This document shows, in pieces, positions 20,899 through 32,089 of a DNA stretch of 64,000 nucleotides; position 1 is the stretch's first letter, and each line of letters opens with the position of its first letter. The stretch spans positions 6,364,355 through 6,428,354 of the forward strand of contig CM042970.1 of assembly GCA_023678885.1 (NCBI GenBank), written 5' to 3'. Made by a program: the position numbers and the translations under genes. Origin of the DNA: Pogostemon cablin (taxonomy: Eukaryota > Streptophyta > Magnoliopsida > Lamiales > Lamiaceae). The notes beneath the pieces are model-generated. The model did no database searches. It saw only the letters and a program-made list of their open reading frames with translations, and was not told where the DNA came from.

Positions 20899-23800
20899 TT
20901 AACACATGTTGATAAGGCTTTTGCACAATTCGAACTTCGAAGTAGGCAAAGCCTTTGTAAGAAAATCTGATGGATTCCTTTCTGTTCCAATCTTCTTCAC
21001 AATCACTCTTCCATCATCTATCAAATCTCTAATGAAGTATAGTCTGATATCAATATGCTTTGTTCTTTCATGATATCCTTGGTGCCTTGAGAGATGTATG
21101 ACACTAGAATTATAACAATACAGCACCACAGACTCTTGCACAATACCAAATTCAGACAGAATTCCCTTCAGCCACAGACCTTCCTTAATTCCTTCTGTAA
21201 GTGAAATGAACTCAGCCTCTGTTGTAGATAGTGCCACCACTGATTGATGTGTTGACCTCCAACTGATGACTGTCCCAAATAAACTGAATACATAGCTTGA
21301 TAGTGACTTCCTTGTGTCCAAATTTGCAGCATAGTCAGCATCTACATAACCTGCAAGAAAATCAATGTTAGATGAAAACTTATTGAAATGCAAACCTGTT
21401 GTTAAGCTTCCTTTCAGATATCTTTGAATCCATTTGACAGCTTCCCAATGCTCCCTTCCTGGATTTCCCATGAACCTGCTTACTAAGCTCATTGCATGAG
21501 CTAAATCTGGTCTACAACACACCATTGCATACATAAGACTTCCTACAGCATTAGCATATGGAATTTTATCCATTTCTGAAATTTCTGCTTCTGTACTTGC
21601 TGATTGTTGACTTGATAAACTTATTCCTTGTTTAACTGGTGTGGAAACTGATTTACACATATCCATATTATATCTCTTTAGTACTTTTTCCAAGTAAATA
21701 CTCTGATGAAGCACAACTGATCCAGTTGATCTATCCCTCTCAATCTGCATCCCTAGAATTACAGTAGCTTCCCCTAAGTCTTTCATGCTAAACTCTGATT
21801 TCAACATCTCTTTGACAGCTAGAATCCCATCCATAGATTTGCAAGCTATCAGTATGTCATCAACATACAATAGCAAGAATACCTGCCAATCAACATCACT
21901 TCTAATATACACACAACTGTCATGCAGACTTCTTTTGAAACCACAGCTGACAATATATTCATCAAACCTCAGGTACCATCTCCTTGGGCTTTGCTTTAAT
22001 CCATATAAGGATTTCAGAAGTAAACAAGCCTTATTGGTAGTATCTTGAACTGCTACACCTTCTGGAATGCTCATATATATTTTCTCTTCCAAATTTCCAT
22101 GAAGAAAGGATGTTGTTACATCCATTTGATGCAACTCAAGATCAAACTGAGCAACTAGAGCTAGCATTACTCTAATTGAACAATGTTTGACCACTGGAGA
22201 GAAAATTTCAGTGTAATCAATCCCCTCTTTTTATGAAAAACCTCTTGCAACTAATCTAGCCTTGTACCTTATTCCACTTGCACTTTCTGGAGATACCTTC
22301 TTCTTGTAGAACCACTTACAACTAACCAACCTCTGATCCTTTGGCTTCTGAACTATCTTCCATGTTTGATTCTTTTCCAAAGACATAAACTCTTCTTGCA
22401 TAGCAACACTCCACCTGTCACTTTCTTTGCAATTCATAGCCTCTAGATAATTCTTTGGTTCATATGAATCAATCTCCTCTGCTATATATAGTGCATAGGA
22501 TACTATGTCAGCATTTGCATATCTAGTTGGTGGTTTAATAGACCTTCTCTGTCTGTCCCTAGCTAACTGATAGCTATTTAACAGTTCATCAGTTTCTGAT
22601 CTTCCTTGATCATTATCAGTGATTTCAGCAGTATCATCTTGTAATATTTCTTCATCACCTGTCCTCTGGTCATGTACAATTCTCTTGGCATGCTCCACCT
22701 CAAGCTCAGTTTTATTACTTCCTTGAATAGTCTGAACTTGTTGTGGACATAGTGGCATTACAGCCTCATTAAATGTGACATCCCTGCTTACTAAGAACTT
22801 CTTGCTTTCAATACTCCATAGTTTGTAAGCTTTCACACCCTTAGGATATCCTATCATAACACACTTCACTGCTCTTGGTGCTAACTTATCTTGCTTTACA
22901 TGAGCATAAGCTAAACAACCAATGACTCTAAGTATTGAGTAATCTGCTAATTTTCCTGACCATACCTCTTGAGGTGTTTTAAACCTCAGAGCTGCTGATG
23001 GACTTCTATTTATGATGAATGCCACTGTAGTGACCAGCTCACCCCAAAAGTCCTTTGTCAAACCAGAATTACTCAATATACACCTTACTCTCTCTAGTAA
23101 GGTTTGATTTAATCTTTCTGCAACACCATTTTGTTGTGGTGTGCCTGGAACAGTCTTGTGTCTTATGATACCTTTATCTCTACAGAACTTGTTGAACTCT
23201 TCAGAACAATATTCAAGACCATTATCAGTTCTTAACACTTTGATCTTAGCATTACAGATGTTCTCCACCTCAACTAGCCAATTTTTGAAAGTGTTAAAGG
23301 CTGCATCCTTAGTTTTAAGAATATATATCCATACTTTCCTACTATAATCATCAATGAAAGACATGAAGTACCTGCCACCACCTTTGGTTTGAGTTCTTGC
23401 AGGTCCCCATAAGTCTGAATGAATATAATCCAGCCTGGATGTACTTGTGTGATCACCAGTTCCAAATTTAAGTCTCTTAGCCTTTCCAAAAATGCAATGT
23501 TCACATTGTTTCAACTGCTCTGATGAAGTGATGCAGATAGCTTTCTGCCTTGATAGTTCTTGTAGCCCTTTCTCACTTATATGAGCTAACCTCCCATGCC
23601 ATAAGTGTATATTATCACTTCCAATTGTAGCATTATTCTGTCCAGTTACAGTATGACCATCAAGAATGTACAGCTCTCTTTTCTTGATTCCTTTCATTAC
23701 TTCATACTCATCCTTTTCAACAATGAGTACTCCTCCTTTTGTTCTAAATTCATATCCTGAAGCATCTAATATACCTAATGAAATTAGATTTCTCTTGAGT

Positions 23801-24906
23801 TCTGGAATGTACCTCACACCTGTTAAGGTTCTAATCACTCCATCATGCATTCTTAACTTGATAGAGCCTATTCCCTTTATCTGACATGTATGATCATTTC
23901 CTAATAATACTGATCCATCATTTTGATACTTAAGATCAGTAAACCAATGCTTCATAGGAGACATATGAAATGAACATCCTGAATCAAGGATCCAATCCAT
24001 GGATCCTTTTGATGAACAGATTAATAGTGCCTCAGGATAATCAATCTCCACCTGGTTTTGATTAATTGCCACCTGATTTGCTTGCACCCTTTGTTGTCCA
24101 TCCTTCCCAGCCTCTTCTTTCTTTCTTTTGGCTGCTTTCCACTTGTAACAATTCTTCTTAAAGTGACCTGGTTCATGACAGTGGAAACATTTTCTTCCTT
24201 CCTTGTCATTAGTAGACTGATCACCTTTGATATCTTGTTTCTTACCATCAGAACTAATCTTCTTGTTATGTTTCTTATTCTGATTTCCCTTCCTGATCAT
24301 CAATCCTTCACCTGATGCTCCTTGTTCCTCACTACACTTTTGTAACTCCTTAGTTTTCAAAGCTAATTCAACCTCATCAAGACTTATTGATTCTTTGCTA
24401 CCAAACAGCAATGTGTCTTTAAAATTTTCAAACGATTTTGGAAGTGCAGATAACAAAATCAGAGCCTTATCTTCATTATCTAATTTAACCTCAACATTTT
24501 CCAGATCATCAAGTACCTTATTAAACTCATCAAGATGAACTAAAACTGATTTTTCTTCTGTCATTTTGAATGAGTATGATTTCTGTTTCAGATATAATCG
24601 ATTTGCAAGAGTTTTTACCATATAGAGATCATCAAGCTTCTTCCATACTGCTCTTGCAGTCGTTTCCCTCTGAACTTCTCTGAGTGCCTTATCACCAAGA
24701 TACAAGAAGATGGCACTTAGAGCTCTTTCTTGAAGATCTGCTTCAGCTGCTGCAGCTTGTACATCAACTGCTGTTGCTTCATTGACTGGAGCTTCTTTGA
24801 TTGCTCCTCAAAGGCCTTGCTGTACCAAGATGGATCTCATCTTGATCTTCCACAGCCCATAATCTGACTTCTCAGTAAACCGTTCAATATCAAATTTGGT
24901 AACCAT
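20899..24906 (-). pseudogene. Copia gag-pol polyprotein, 1335 codons, two in-frame stops
   Basis: The frame is continuous from ATG at 24906 (MVTKFDIERFTEKSDYGLWK) to the stop at 20899. It is interrupted only by TGA at codon 33 (24808-24810) and TAA at codon 892 (22231-22233). The order is copia-type: gag (UBN2-like) with CCHC zinc knuckle CFHCHEPGHFKKNC at about 240-253; protease with DSG at about 308-310; GAG-pre-integrase LWHGRLAH; integrase with HSDLWGP, RTDNGLEY and PQQNGVAER; reverse transcriptase with YVDD at about 1014-1017; RNase H ending with the ALSTTEAEFISLTE helix. The only visible lesions are these two nonsense codons; there is no frameshift. The copy is therefore recent and was probably mobilised not long ago, but it cannot now make full polyprotein without readthrough. 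Confidence 0.95.
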
Positions 24907-24965
24907 GTTGAATCCTTCTTTCTTCTTCAAGTAACTGCTTCTTTGATCTGCTTGTCTATGATGAT

Positions 24966-24984
24966 TCCCACAGACGGCGCCAAT
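24966..24984 (-). promoter_or_regulatory. Primer-binding site of the copia element
   Basis: Directly inside the 5' LTR the minus strand reads ATTGGCGCCGTCTGTGGGA, a TGGCGCC-type primer-binding site seen in many plant LTR elements. Confidence 0.7.
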
Positions 24985-25602
24985 TCTCAGTATTGAATAC
25001 AGAATAAACAGACTAATCGATCAGTTACTTTGTTAAACTTCAGATTATGAATCAAAGATTGATTCAAGCTCTCAAACTAGAAACAAAACTCAAGTGTGTG
25101 TGAGTGTGTGATTGAAGAACTTTTGAAGATCAAGATGTATAGTGGTTCGGCTTATTAACCAAGCCTACATCCACTTGATGATGATGATCGTTTCTTATTG
25201 CGTTCAGAGGGTTTATGAAGGTTACAGATACATACACGCTAAAATTACAGCTATATATATACATCACATGTGATAACAAACTTATGGGACCAATCGAGTG
25301 CAGCATCTTCCAGCTGTCATATGAGTGGTTAAATGGAATCAATTTCTGTTGCAACTGCTTCCAGCTCATAGCTAGCATTATGAGCTTTCGATCCATGCAT
25401 AGAACTGCTTCCAACGAACTACCACAACTTCTGTACAACCGCCGTAAACTGCCCCAGTCACAACTCATCACATGCATTGATTTCAGATCATTAAGTATGA
25501 TCATGCACCCGTTTCTGGTTTTTAACATAATCACACACAACTAAACTACAGATACACTCCTACTAATGTTGATCAGACATTAAGTGTGAGGTTTTCATCT
25601 CA
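24985..25602 (-). repeat. 5' LTR of the copia element
   Basis: Right copy. About five differences from the 3' LTR over 618 bp, for example near 25201-25204, 25242 and 25324. Confidence 0.95.
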
Positions 25603-25607
25603 GGTAT

Positions 25608-26075
25608 GAAGGGCCAATTGATGAATTTCCTTATGGTGATGACTGGGGAAGAAGATGATTGGGAAGATTACGATGGTCACCAATTTATGCCCATTAATTT
25701 TCTACTATGAAAACGATGCCTTTTTCGTTTCCTACTATATAAAAAATGCAATCCCATCGGACCCATCAGTCCTCTATGAGGAAGGCCCATCTGACTCAGT
25801 TGTTTACGAGGAAGACGCTGTAGTTTTCGTTTCCATAGCAAATAAGGGTCTTCAAAATACGTGGAGAATATTTGTTTTTGTTGCGAAATGCAAAAGAAGA
25901 GAGAAAAAGGGCTCTGCGATGAAAAGTTTGTGCGTGGACATATGCGTCAATCTAAGGAAGCATGGTTAATTAGTGCAGAGGATAAACCAATCGAACCAGA
26001 AGATTACGGTTGATTGAAGGAGTGCATTTCCAAAATTATCCTTGAAGATAAGGATATTCTTGAAGGGGATGGAAA
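25608..26075 (+). other. Second half of internal body 1 of the three-LTR complex
   Basis: Homologous to 26770-27241 of body 2 (shared words CTATGAAAACGATGCC, CGGACCCATCAGTCCTC, GGTTAATTAGTGCAG). Frames are broken by indels; a 104-codon frame at 25655-25969 is what remains. It looks like degenerate gag or spacer and no domain is recognised. Confidence 0.6.
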
Positions 26076-26490
26076 TGATGAGTATTTAGATATTAGTATT
26101 ATTTTTATTATATTTATCAATATTTAGATATTAGGATGATAGTTAAGATATTTATTAAGATATTTATTTCTGCAAAAGTTGTTTATTTTATGTAGGATTT
26201 ATCTTTTAGATATTAGTTATCAAGATTAGGATATTCCATAATTTAGGGATTAGTTATCAAGATTAGGATATTCCCTAATTTAGGGATTGGTTATCAAAAT
26301 TAGGATATTCCCTAATCTTTAGGATGTGGTTCTTATAAATAATCTTGTAAGCGTATGAATGGAAATCAATCAGAAAACCTAGTTAATTCTTTGCAACATT
26401 GTTTTGCGAACCCTGTTGACTTGTTGACCTGATTCAGAGTCTCGGCTTATCGTTGTAACTCTGGGCCTGAGCCAGGGGTGATTCTCTTCA
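26076..26490 (+). repeat. LTR B (shared middle LTR)
   Basis: The 415-bp copy contains three tandem versions of a ~50-bp TAGTTATCAAGATTAGGATA unit; LTR C has one. Confidence 0.85.
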
Positions 26491-27241
26491 TTGGTGCTCC
26501 CGTAGAGAGAGATTTTTTATATTCAACAATCATGGTAGGAACTCATAAAATGATTTGATTATTGGAGGTGAGATTTGATCAAATGAAATCAGATTTCACA
26601 CACTTGAGCCAATCCTTGTGGAAAATTTTTTCAACAAAATAAGAAGAAATTGAAAGAAGCCAATTCCATTGAAGAAGAAGCTAAATCCAAGGAAGTTGAA
26701 GCTTTATGGAAGCTATGAAGGGCCACCCATATTTGTTGAGGAAATTGATGAATTTCCTTATGGTGATGTCTCATCACTTTTTGGGGAAGAAGATGATAGG
26801 AAGATTACAATGGTCCACCAATTTACGATGAGGAATGCCTATCAGTTTTCTACTATGAAAACGATGCCTTTTTCGTTTCTCATTTCGTACAATGTAAAAA
26901 ATACAATTCCATCGGACCCATCAGTCCTCTGTGAGGAAGGCTGAAGGCCCATCTGACCCGATTGTTTACGAGGAAGACGTTGTAGTTTTCGTTTCCTTAG
27001 CAGATAAGGGTCTTCAAAATATTTACGTGGAGAATATTTATTTCGGTTGCGAAATGCAAAAGAAGAGAGAAAAAGGGCTCTGCGATGAAAATTTTGTGCG
27101 TGGACATAGGCGTCAATCCAAGGAAGCATGGTTAATTAGTGCAGTGGATAAACCAATCGAACCAGAAGATTACAGTTGATTGAAGGAGTACATTTCCAAA
27201 ATTATCCTTGAGGACAAGGATATTTTTGAAGGGGATGAGAA
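26491..27241 (+). other. Internal body 2 of the three-LTR complex
   Basis: 751 bp. After a leader (TTGGTGCTCCCGTAGAGAG) comes the gag-like start at 26532, broken after eight codons. Further on is a 91-codon frame (26669-26944) with YEGPPIFVEEIDEFPYGD, an acidic stretch resembling gag linker text in gypsy elements. No pol domains. Confidence 0.6.
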
Positions 27242-27587
27242 TGATGAGTATTTAGATATTAGTATTATTTTTATTATATTTATCAATATTTAAATATTAG
27301 GATAATAGTTAAGATATTTATTTCTGCAGAAGTTGTTTATTTTACGTAGGATTTATCTTTTAGGGATTAGTTATCAAGATTAGGATATTCTCTAATCTTT
27401 AGGATGTCATTCTTATAAATAATCTTGTAAGCGTACGAATAAAAATCAATCAGAAAACCTAGTTAATTCTTTGCAACATTGTTTTGCAAACTGACCTGAG
27501 TCAGAGTCTTGGTTTATCGTTATAACTCCGGACCTGAGCCAGAGTTTCGATAAATTACCCTTAAATTCCAAAGGGTGATTCTCTTCA
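27242..27587 (+). repeat. LTR C of the three-LTR complex
   Basis: 346 bp, TGATGAG to TCTCTTCA, followed by the TATAT that matches the far-left flank. Confidence 0.85.
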
Positions 27588-27710
27588 TATATCCGACACA
27601 CCTTAAGGGCCGCCTCTATATCATTTAATACTTATTTAAATAAATTATTTTAACAAAGTTGATACTGTTCTCGTAAATTGGTTTGGTATTTGAATAGGAG
27701 GGGACGTGGG

Positions 27711-28042
27711 TTGACATGCACCCCGGTTCGGAACCGGCGGTTCCGGTTCTAAGATAGGGGGAACCGAAACCGAGTTCGATTTCGAAACCGACGGTTCCGA
27801 TTCCGGTTCGAAACCGCCAGTTCTGGTTTTAATTTTTTTTTTGGATTTTAAGCGTAAAAAAAAAAACCGACCGTTCAAACCGGAACCGCCGGTTCGGATC
27901 CGGAACCGCCGATGTTTTTCCCAAATATGAGGAATCGGAACCGAACCTTCCTTAGCCGGTTCCAGTTTTTTTTGCCGGTTTCGGTTAAAATCGGCGATTC
28001 CCCGGTTTGAACCGCCGATTCCGGTTCATTTGTGCATGTCTA
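27711..28042. mobile_element. Non-autonomous hAT element (332 bp) with 8-bp TSD
   Basis: Ends TTGACATGCAC and GTGCATGTCTA form an inverted repeat. An exact 8-bp TSD, GACGTGGG, sits on both sides (27703-27710 and 28043-28050). The interior is made of CGGTTCCGGTTCGAAACCG-type words in both orientations, like the subterminal motif clusters bound by hAT transposases. The minus-strand frame with Ser/Glu/Pro repeats is only a translation of these words. Confidence 0.9.
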
Positions 28043-28050
28043 GACGTGGG

Positions 28051-28280
28051 GTCGAGATGTTAACATACGCTCAATCACTCGATAGGCTATTTGGATAGTA
28101 TTGACCCGAAAGTTAGCTGGATTGTATTTTTCGTGTTATAAGAATTAATACGTGGATTTTTTTGTCACAAATATTTGATTGACCAGCTCCAATTCAAATG
28201 GTAATGAAATTGAATCAATAGATGCCACAATTAATAATAGTTGTATCATTTATGAATAGCTCAAATTAAATAAATAAATA
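28051..28280. other. AT-rich spacer
   Basis: Nothing recognised. Confidence 0.4.
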
Positions 28281-28315
28281 CTCCATTGTATTCCATTCAT
28301 CACTGTTAATGTGTA
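28281..28315. mobile_element. Left piece of a Stowaway-like MITE split by the Tat element
   Basis: TA, CTCCATTGTATTCCATTC... runs to the GTGTA TSD. The MITE text resumes at 40403 (CATTTTACTATTTTGGGTCG), which matches the interior of the MITE at 18833. The Tat element therefore inserted into a MITE. Confidence 0.65.
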
Positions 28316-28793
28316 TGTCGCTCGTCAGATTTTAATCTCTTTCTTAATGGTGGATTAATATGGTTATTATGAGAAGAAGAGACATTAATCTACGCAAAGC
28401 TAACATAAAGGAGAGAGATTTGCCCCCAGGTGTGACTGCGTCTTTTTTAGGGGTAGAGGGGATGATTGTATTGCTATGGAGGTTTCCCATATTTATAGTG
28501 GATAATCTGACGTCACCCGTATGTGGGTAAGTTGGTAGATTATCGCGTACAGTGTGAGCATTAAATGCGTTTAGCCTCATGTGACTATTTTTAGAATATG
28601 ATCTAGGATATCCCCTACGCGTATATCTCAGAGGATATTTCGCGTATCTGGGGCAATTGGATCAAGTGGCCTAGTTGGCTTAGTCAGGAGGCTCGCTTCT
28701 GGCAGGGAGGCTCGTGGGCTCTCAATGGAGTATTGGGCTGAAGGGCCCAATACACGAACATGTGAAAGGCCTATTCTCAGAATTCATACCACA
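28316..28793 (-). repeat. 3' LTR of the Tat element
   Basis: 478 bp; starts TGTCGCTCG and ends ATACCACA on the plus strand. Confidence 0.93.
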
Positions 28794-28810
28794 TTAGCCC
28801 CCATGTTTCG
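28794..28810 (-). promoter_or_regulatory. Polypurine tract of the Tat element
   Basis: The minus strand reads AACATGGGGGCTAA next to the 3' LTR. Confidence 0.6.
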
Positions 28811-29023
28811 TCGTCACTGTCGCGTGGTAAGTGGAGGTGGAACCTTTTTGAAGCGTGCAAGTGTCCCGATTTTTGAATTTTGAATCTGAAACGACGTCTG
28901 AAAGATCACAAAACGACATTTTGAAATTTTGGGGTATTTTCGACGCATCTTTCCGTCGTTCGAGGTACTTTCGTCAGGCTCCGCATTAATTACCTTATGA
29001 GCGGGGGTCGATCAGAAAATGTG

Positions 29024-29034
29024 CTTTTAAAAGG
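29024..29034 (+). promoter_or_regulatory. TATA-like box of antisense gene 1
   Basis: CTTTTAAAAGG about 90 nt upstream of the ATG at 29121, followed by a pyrimidine-rich leader. Plus strand, opposite to gag-pol. Confidence 0.4.
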
Positions 29035-29120
29035 ACCTTTTCCCTGCCATATTTTTTATCTTTGTTTCTTATCTGTTCGCTTTCTCGAATTTCTATCCTG
29101 TTCCCCAATTGCTCCTAAGC

Positions 29121-31658
29121 ATGAGTTTTAGCTATCAGCCAACCAGTCAGTCGGGTCCTCAGCAAGCAGTAAGTGGATGGGAGGCTGTATCAGAATCTTT
29201 GGAGAGGGCCTTTCAGGATTTATGAGAAGAGACTGAGGTTTCGCATCTCGCCGCAGGCTTCCGCCGGTGTCTCGCTCATTGCCTTCTTTGTTTGCTACCG
29301 CAGAAGACGTACCAGATCCAAAAAATATCTGGGCTCGTATTGCTTCTCATGACTGGGCCCATAATGAGATGTGGGCCCACTTTCAAGATAATACTATTCC
29401 TCATCCCCAATTTGAGGAGCTATCCTCGAAGTATACGACTCCAGGGGTGGAATTCATCATGCCGATTGAGAACGAGAAAGCGAGTAAGCCGGCTCAGGGG
29501 CGAGTGGCAGTTAACGTTCACATTCTGAAGTTAGGGTTCCGTCTGCCTCTCCACCCTTGTCTAGCGGAGCTTCTCAATTATTGTAATTTGGCGCCATATC
29601 AGCTTTCCCCAAATGCTTGGGCTACTATAATTGGGTTCAAACTCTTATTTTGCAAGAAGGGGTATGGACACCTGTCCCCCAAAAAAATCGACTACTTGTG
29701 TTGTCCTTCAGAAGAGAATGTTCATAAAGGGTTTTATCGAGTCAACCCCTCTCGTGGGCTGACTCTCTCGGGGAAGTCCACGTCCTTAAAAAATTGGAAG
29801 GAGTGGTGGTGTTGGGCTTCAGGCGTATGGAAGTCGTCGCACATCAGGTTCCTTCGGCCTTCCAGTTAATTCGTTCTCGCCAGGTATGTTCGCCTTCTTT
29901 TGTCTCTCATCATTTTTTTTATATGCGTGAGGTATAGTCACTATGTTTTAAATTTTCAGACAGGGATACTCATCCTGGTCCTCCCCTTCGAAAGAGTTTA
30001 TGGAGTTGGTGCGTCATCAGCAAAATAAGCGTCCATGAGAGGAGTACCGACATCATTACTGATGAGCTTTTGAAAAAGCATGGGCTCATGGTGGATTCGA
30101 GAGTGTCGATTCCTCTGTATATGGTGACTGTGGCTACTCATGTGGTCGTTCATTTGGAGCCACCGGCGACCTCCCTCGCTGATCTGAATATCCCTGTCGG
30201 GGTGGCGATAAATCCTATAGGGTCGTCCGCCTCCCATGATCAAGTAGTTCCATGGTTTGATACCTTGACTGATATAATAGAGGTGGACGAGTCCTCCCCA
30301 ATGGAGATTAGTCCTCGGGCCTTACAGGGAGACATGGCCGCACTGACGTCGGGAGCTGAGGACTTTACGGGGGATAATGTCGGAGCGAATCGCGAGTCGG
30401 TTGGTGCCATGGTTTAAGAGGGTCTTGACGATGTAGTAGTCGTTTCAGAGGTGGAACGCGAGGAGGACTTTCTGCTTCATGATTCTGCTTGCTCTTCCCT
30501 AGTCGTCCGCATGGTACAGCGTCGTCCTTCGGGATCTAGCGGGGTGACCATGGACGATCAGTCAGCACCTGTCAGCAGGCCTTCTGAGCACCCAAGTAAG
30601 AGGGTTCGAGCTGACAGCTATGGCCTTTTCTCTGGCGGAGCCGCCTTAGGGGTGCCTTCGATCGACACCCTTACCTTGGTTTTAAGGTTGGCGCTTCTAC
30701 TCTGGAGATTCGCTCTTTGCCTCCCGTCCTTCGTAGCCTGTACAGGTCAAACCCGTATTACCCCGATCAACCTACTCTTCTTGCATATATGTTGAGAGCG
30801 ATGGAGTCCATCCCTACTAGTTTCACTCAGGAGGAGAGTGATATTATTGGGGCGTTGAATCCGGATTTTTTTTATGCGGCGACTGGGTACCATGCACGAG
30901 CTTTAAGTTATTCAAGCCAGGCATCCCTCCTTTTAGCTCGCCAAAGTCAAGAGACAGCTCAAGTCGCTGCCTTTAATCATCAAAAGGAGGCGGAGCTAAC
31001 CCATTTGAAGGAGGAGATGGAGAAAAGGGAGCGGAGGTACTCGGAAGAGGTGGCGGTAATTAAAGGGGAGGCGGACCGTCAATACACAGCTTTAGAAGAT
31101 GCCTTGAATGCCCTTCAAGAGGAGTTGAGGTTGGTTAAGGGGAAACTCCTCTCGAGTGAGGCGTCAGCGAGGGCCGCTGAGGAAGGTTTGAAAGAGTTGG
31201 AGGAACGGCGGGGTCGACTCGTTCGATAGTTAGATGAGGCGAAGAGGCAACTTGGTTATTTCCAAGAAAAGCTGAAGGTCATGGGAGTGGAAGTAACCGC
31301 ATTGTCCCATAAATATTAAACCGACTTCTCCTCCGTGATTAATTCCGAGAGGAAAATTGCTGGAATAGTTAGTTTTGCCAAAGCCTTGGCTCACTCGGCG
31401 CGGTTGGCCAGCGGGATTGGCGCAACTGTCCTTTTGAAATTTTTTTGTCAAATGCTACACGCCCGCATAGCGGCTTCAGAGCTGTCTGTCGGAGTAGAAT
31501 GAAAGTCGGAAGGAATAAACTTGGCTCCTTTAGGACTCGTGTAGGACTTTTTCCGTGTCCCAAGTTTTCCCAGACGAGTGGCATCTCAGCCTTCTACAAC
31601 GTCGACTTCCACCGTGGCCCCTACTGGATCTGTCCCGGCTCCGCCTGGCGGGACTTAG
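29121..31658 (+). pseudogene. Antisense gene 1 of the Tat element: Transposase_28-like domain plus coiled coil
   Basis: Plus-strand gene with start MSFSYQPTSQSGPQQ at 29121. A stop and a frame change near 29223-29267 follow, then an open domain to 29869: DWAHNEMWAHF, LGFRLPLHPCLAELLNYCNL, APYQLSPNAWATIIGF and KKIDYLC. This L-R-PLHP/LAP-QL-PN-W pattern is that of the putative gypsy-type transposon domain (Pfam Transposase_28). A GT-AG intron of about 76 bp (29884-29959) follows, then exon 2 with frames 30070-30417, 30451 onward and 30717-31229. The last is a long Glu/Lys/Ala-rich coiled coil. Past several in-frame stops the same frame runs to PTGSVPAPPGG and stops at 31656-31658. Function unknown; gag-like or regulatory roles have been suggested for such ORFs. 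Now decayed. Confidence 0.75.
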
Positions 31659-31994
31659 TTTTTAGGATGGAATTGTATAACCTTTCTTTTTGTTGATTTT
31701 CACCTGGTTTGTAATTTTGTTATTAAATAGCAATGATTGTTTTTAATGGTGGTTCTGACATGCATTTATTACTCATTTAATGCGGTGGATCCCCCATATC
31801 TTCACTGCCGGTTTTTCTCTTTGAACTATCACATCAGCATCACTGTCCCACGATCTCCTAAACTAGATTTTGTCCACGTGTCTTGATCGGACACTCCATG
31901 ATTTTTCCCGCAAGTGGACTCTTCGAATTCTAAGGGGTAGGGCAGAGAGTGGGGCAGTTACTGGGTCCCCACTCTTCTTCTCCTCTGCTTCTCC
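31659..31994 (+). other. Spacer/upstream region between the two antisense genes
   Basis: Non-coding. Includes CACGTG at about 31876 and GTCC-rich words; it serves as the upstream region of antisense gene 2. Confidence 0.4.
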
Positions 31995-32005
31995 CTATAA
32001 AAGGG
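31995..32005 (+). promoter_or_regulatory. TATA box of antisense gene 2
   Basis: CCTATAAAAGG, a near-consensus plant TATA box, about 90 nt upstream of the ATG at 32090. Confidence 0.6.
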
Positions 32006-32089
32006 GCTGGCCATGTTGAAACCTAAGTCTACGCTTAAACTTTTCACCTAGAGAAAATTTCTCTTTCTATTGAACTTGCTACCCAAAGA

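Larger units (their letters stand above)
20128..25602 (-). mobile_element. Young Ty1/copia element (5475 bp), near-complete
   Basis: Two 618-bp LTRs (20128-20745 and 24985-25602) differ at about five positions by eye. A GGTAT TSD flanks the element. Gag-pol runs on the minus strand. The LTR begins TGAGATGG in element orientation but ends CTGAGA rather than CA, so the 3' terminus is non-canonical. The element is nested in the first body of the three-LTR complex, so it is younger than that complex. The polyprotein sequence looks TNT1/Tork-like. Confidence 0.95.
19457..27587 (+). mobile_element. Three-LTR non-autonomous LTR retrotransposon complex within one TSD
   Basis: LTR copies lie at 19457-19709, 26076-26490 and 27242-27587, each starting TGATGAGTATTTAG and ending TCTCTTCA. 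Two related internal bodies lie between them. The outermost flanks are the same 5-mer, TATAT (19452-19456 and 27588-27592). The outer units therefore form one structure rather than two independent insertions. The simplest origin is unequal recombination between LTRs, giving LTR-body-LTR-body-LTR. The first body is split by the copia element at 20128-25602. The bodies (about 0.75-0.85 kb) hold only a degenerate gag-like region, so the element cannot move on its own. Confidence 0.85.

Noticed and set aside
27645..27878. Minus-strand Ser/Glu/Pro-rich frame
   Set aside because: Translation of the CCGGTTCC motif cluster of the hAT element.
29998..30243. Minus-strand frame opposite antisense gene 1 (element-sense ORF)
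   Set aside because: No gypsy domain matches; it is a shadow of the plus-strand frame.
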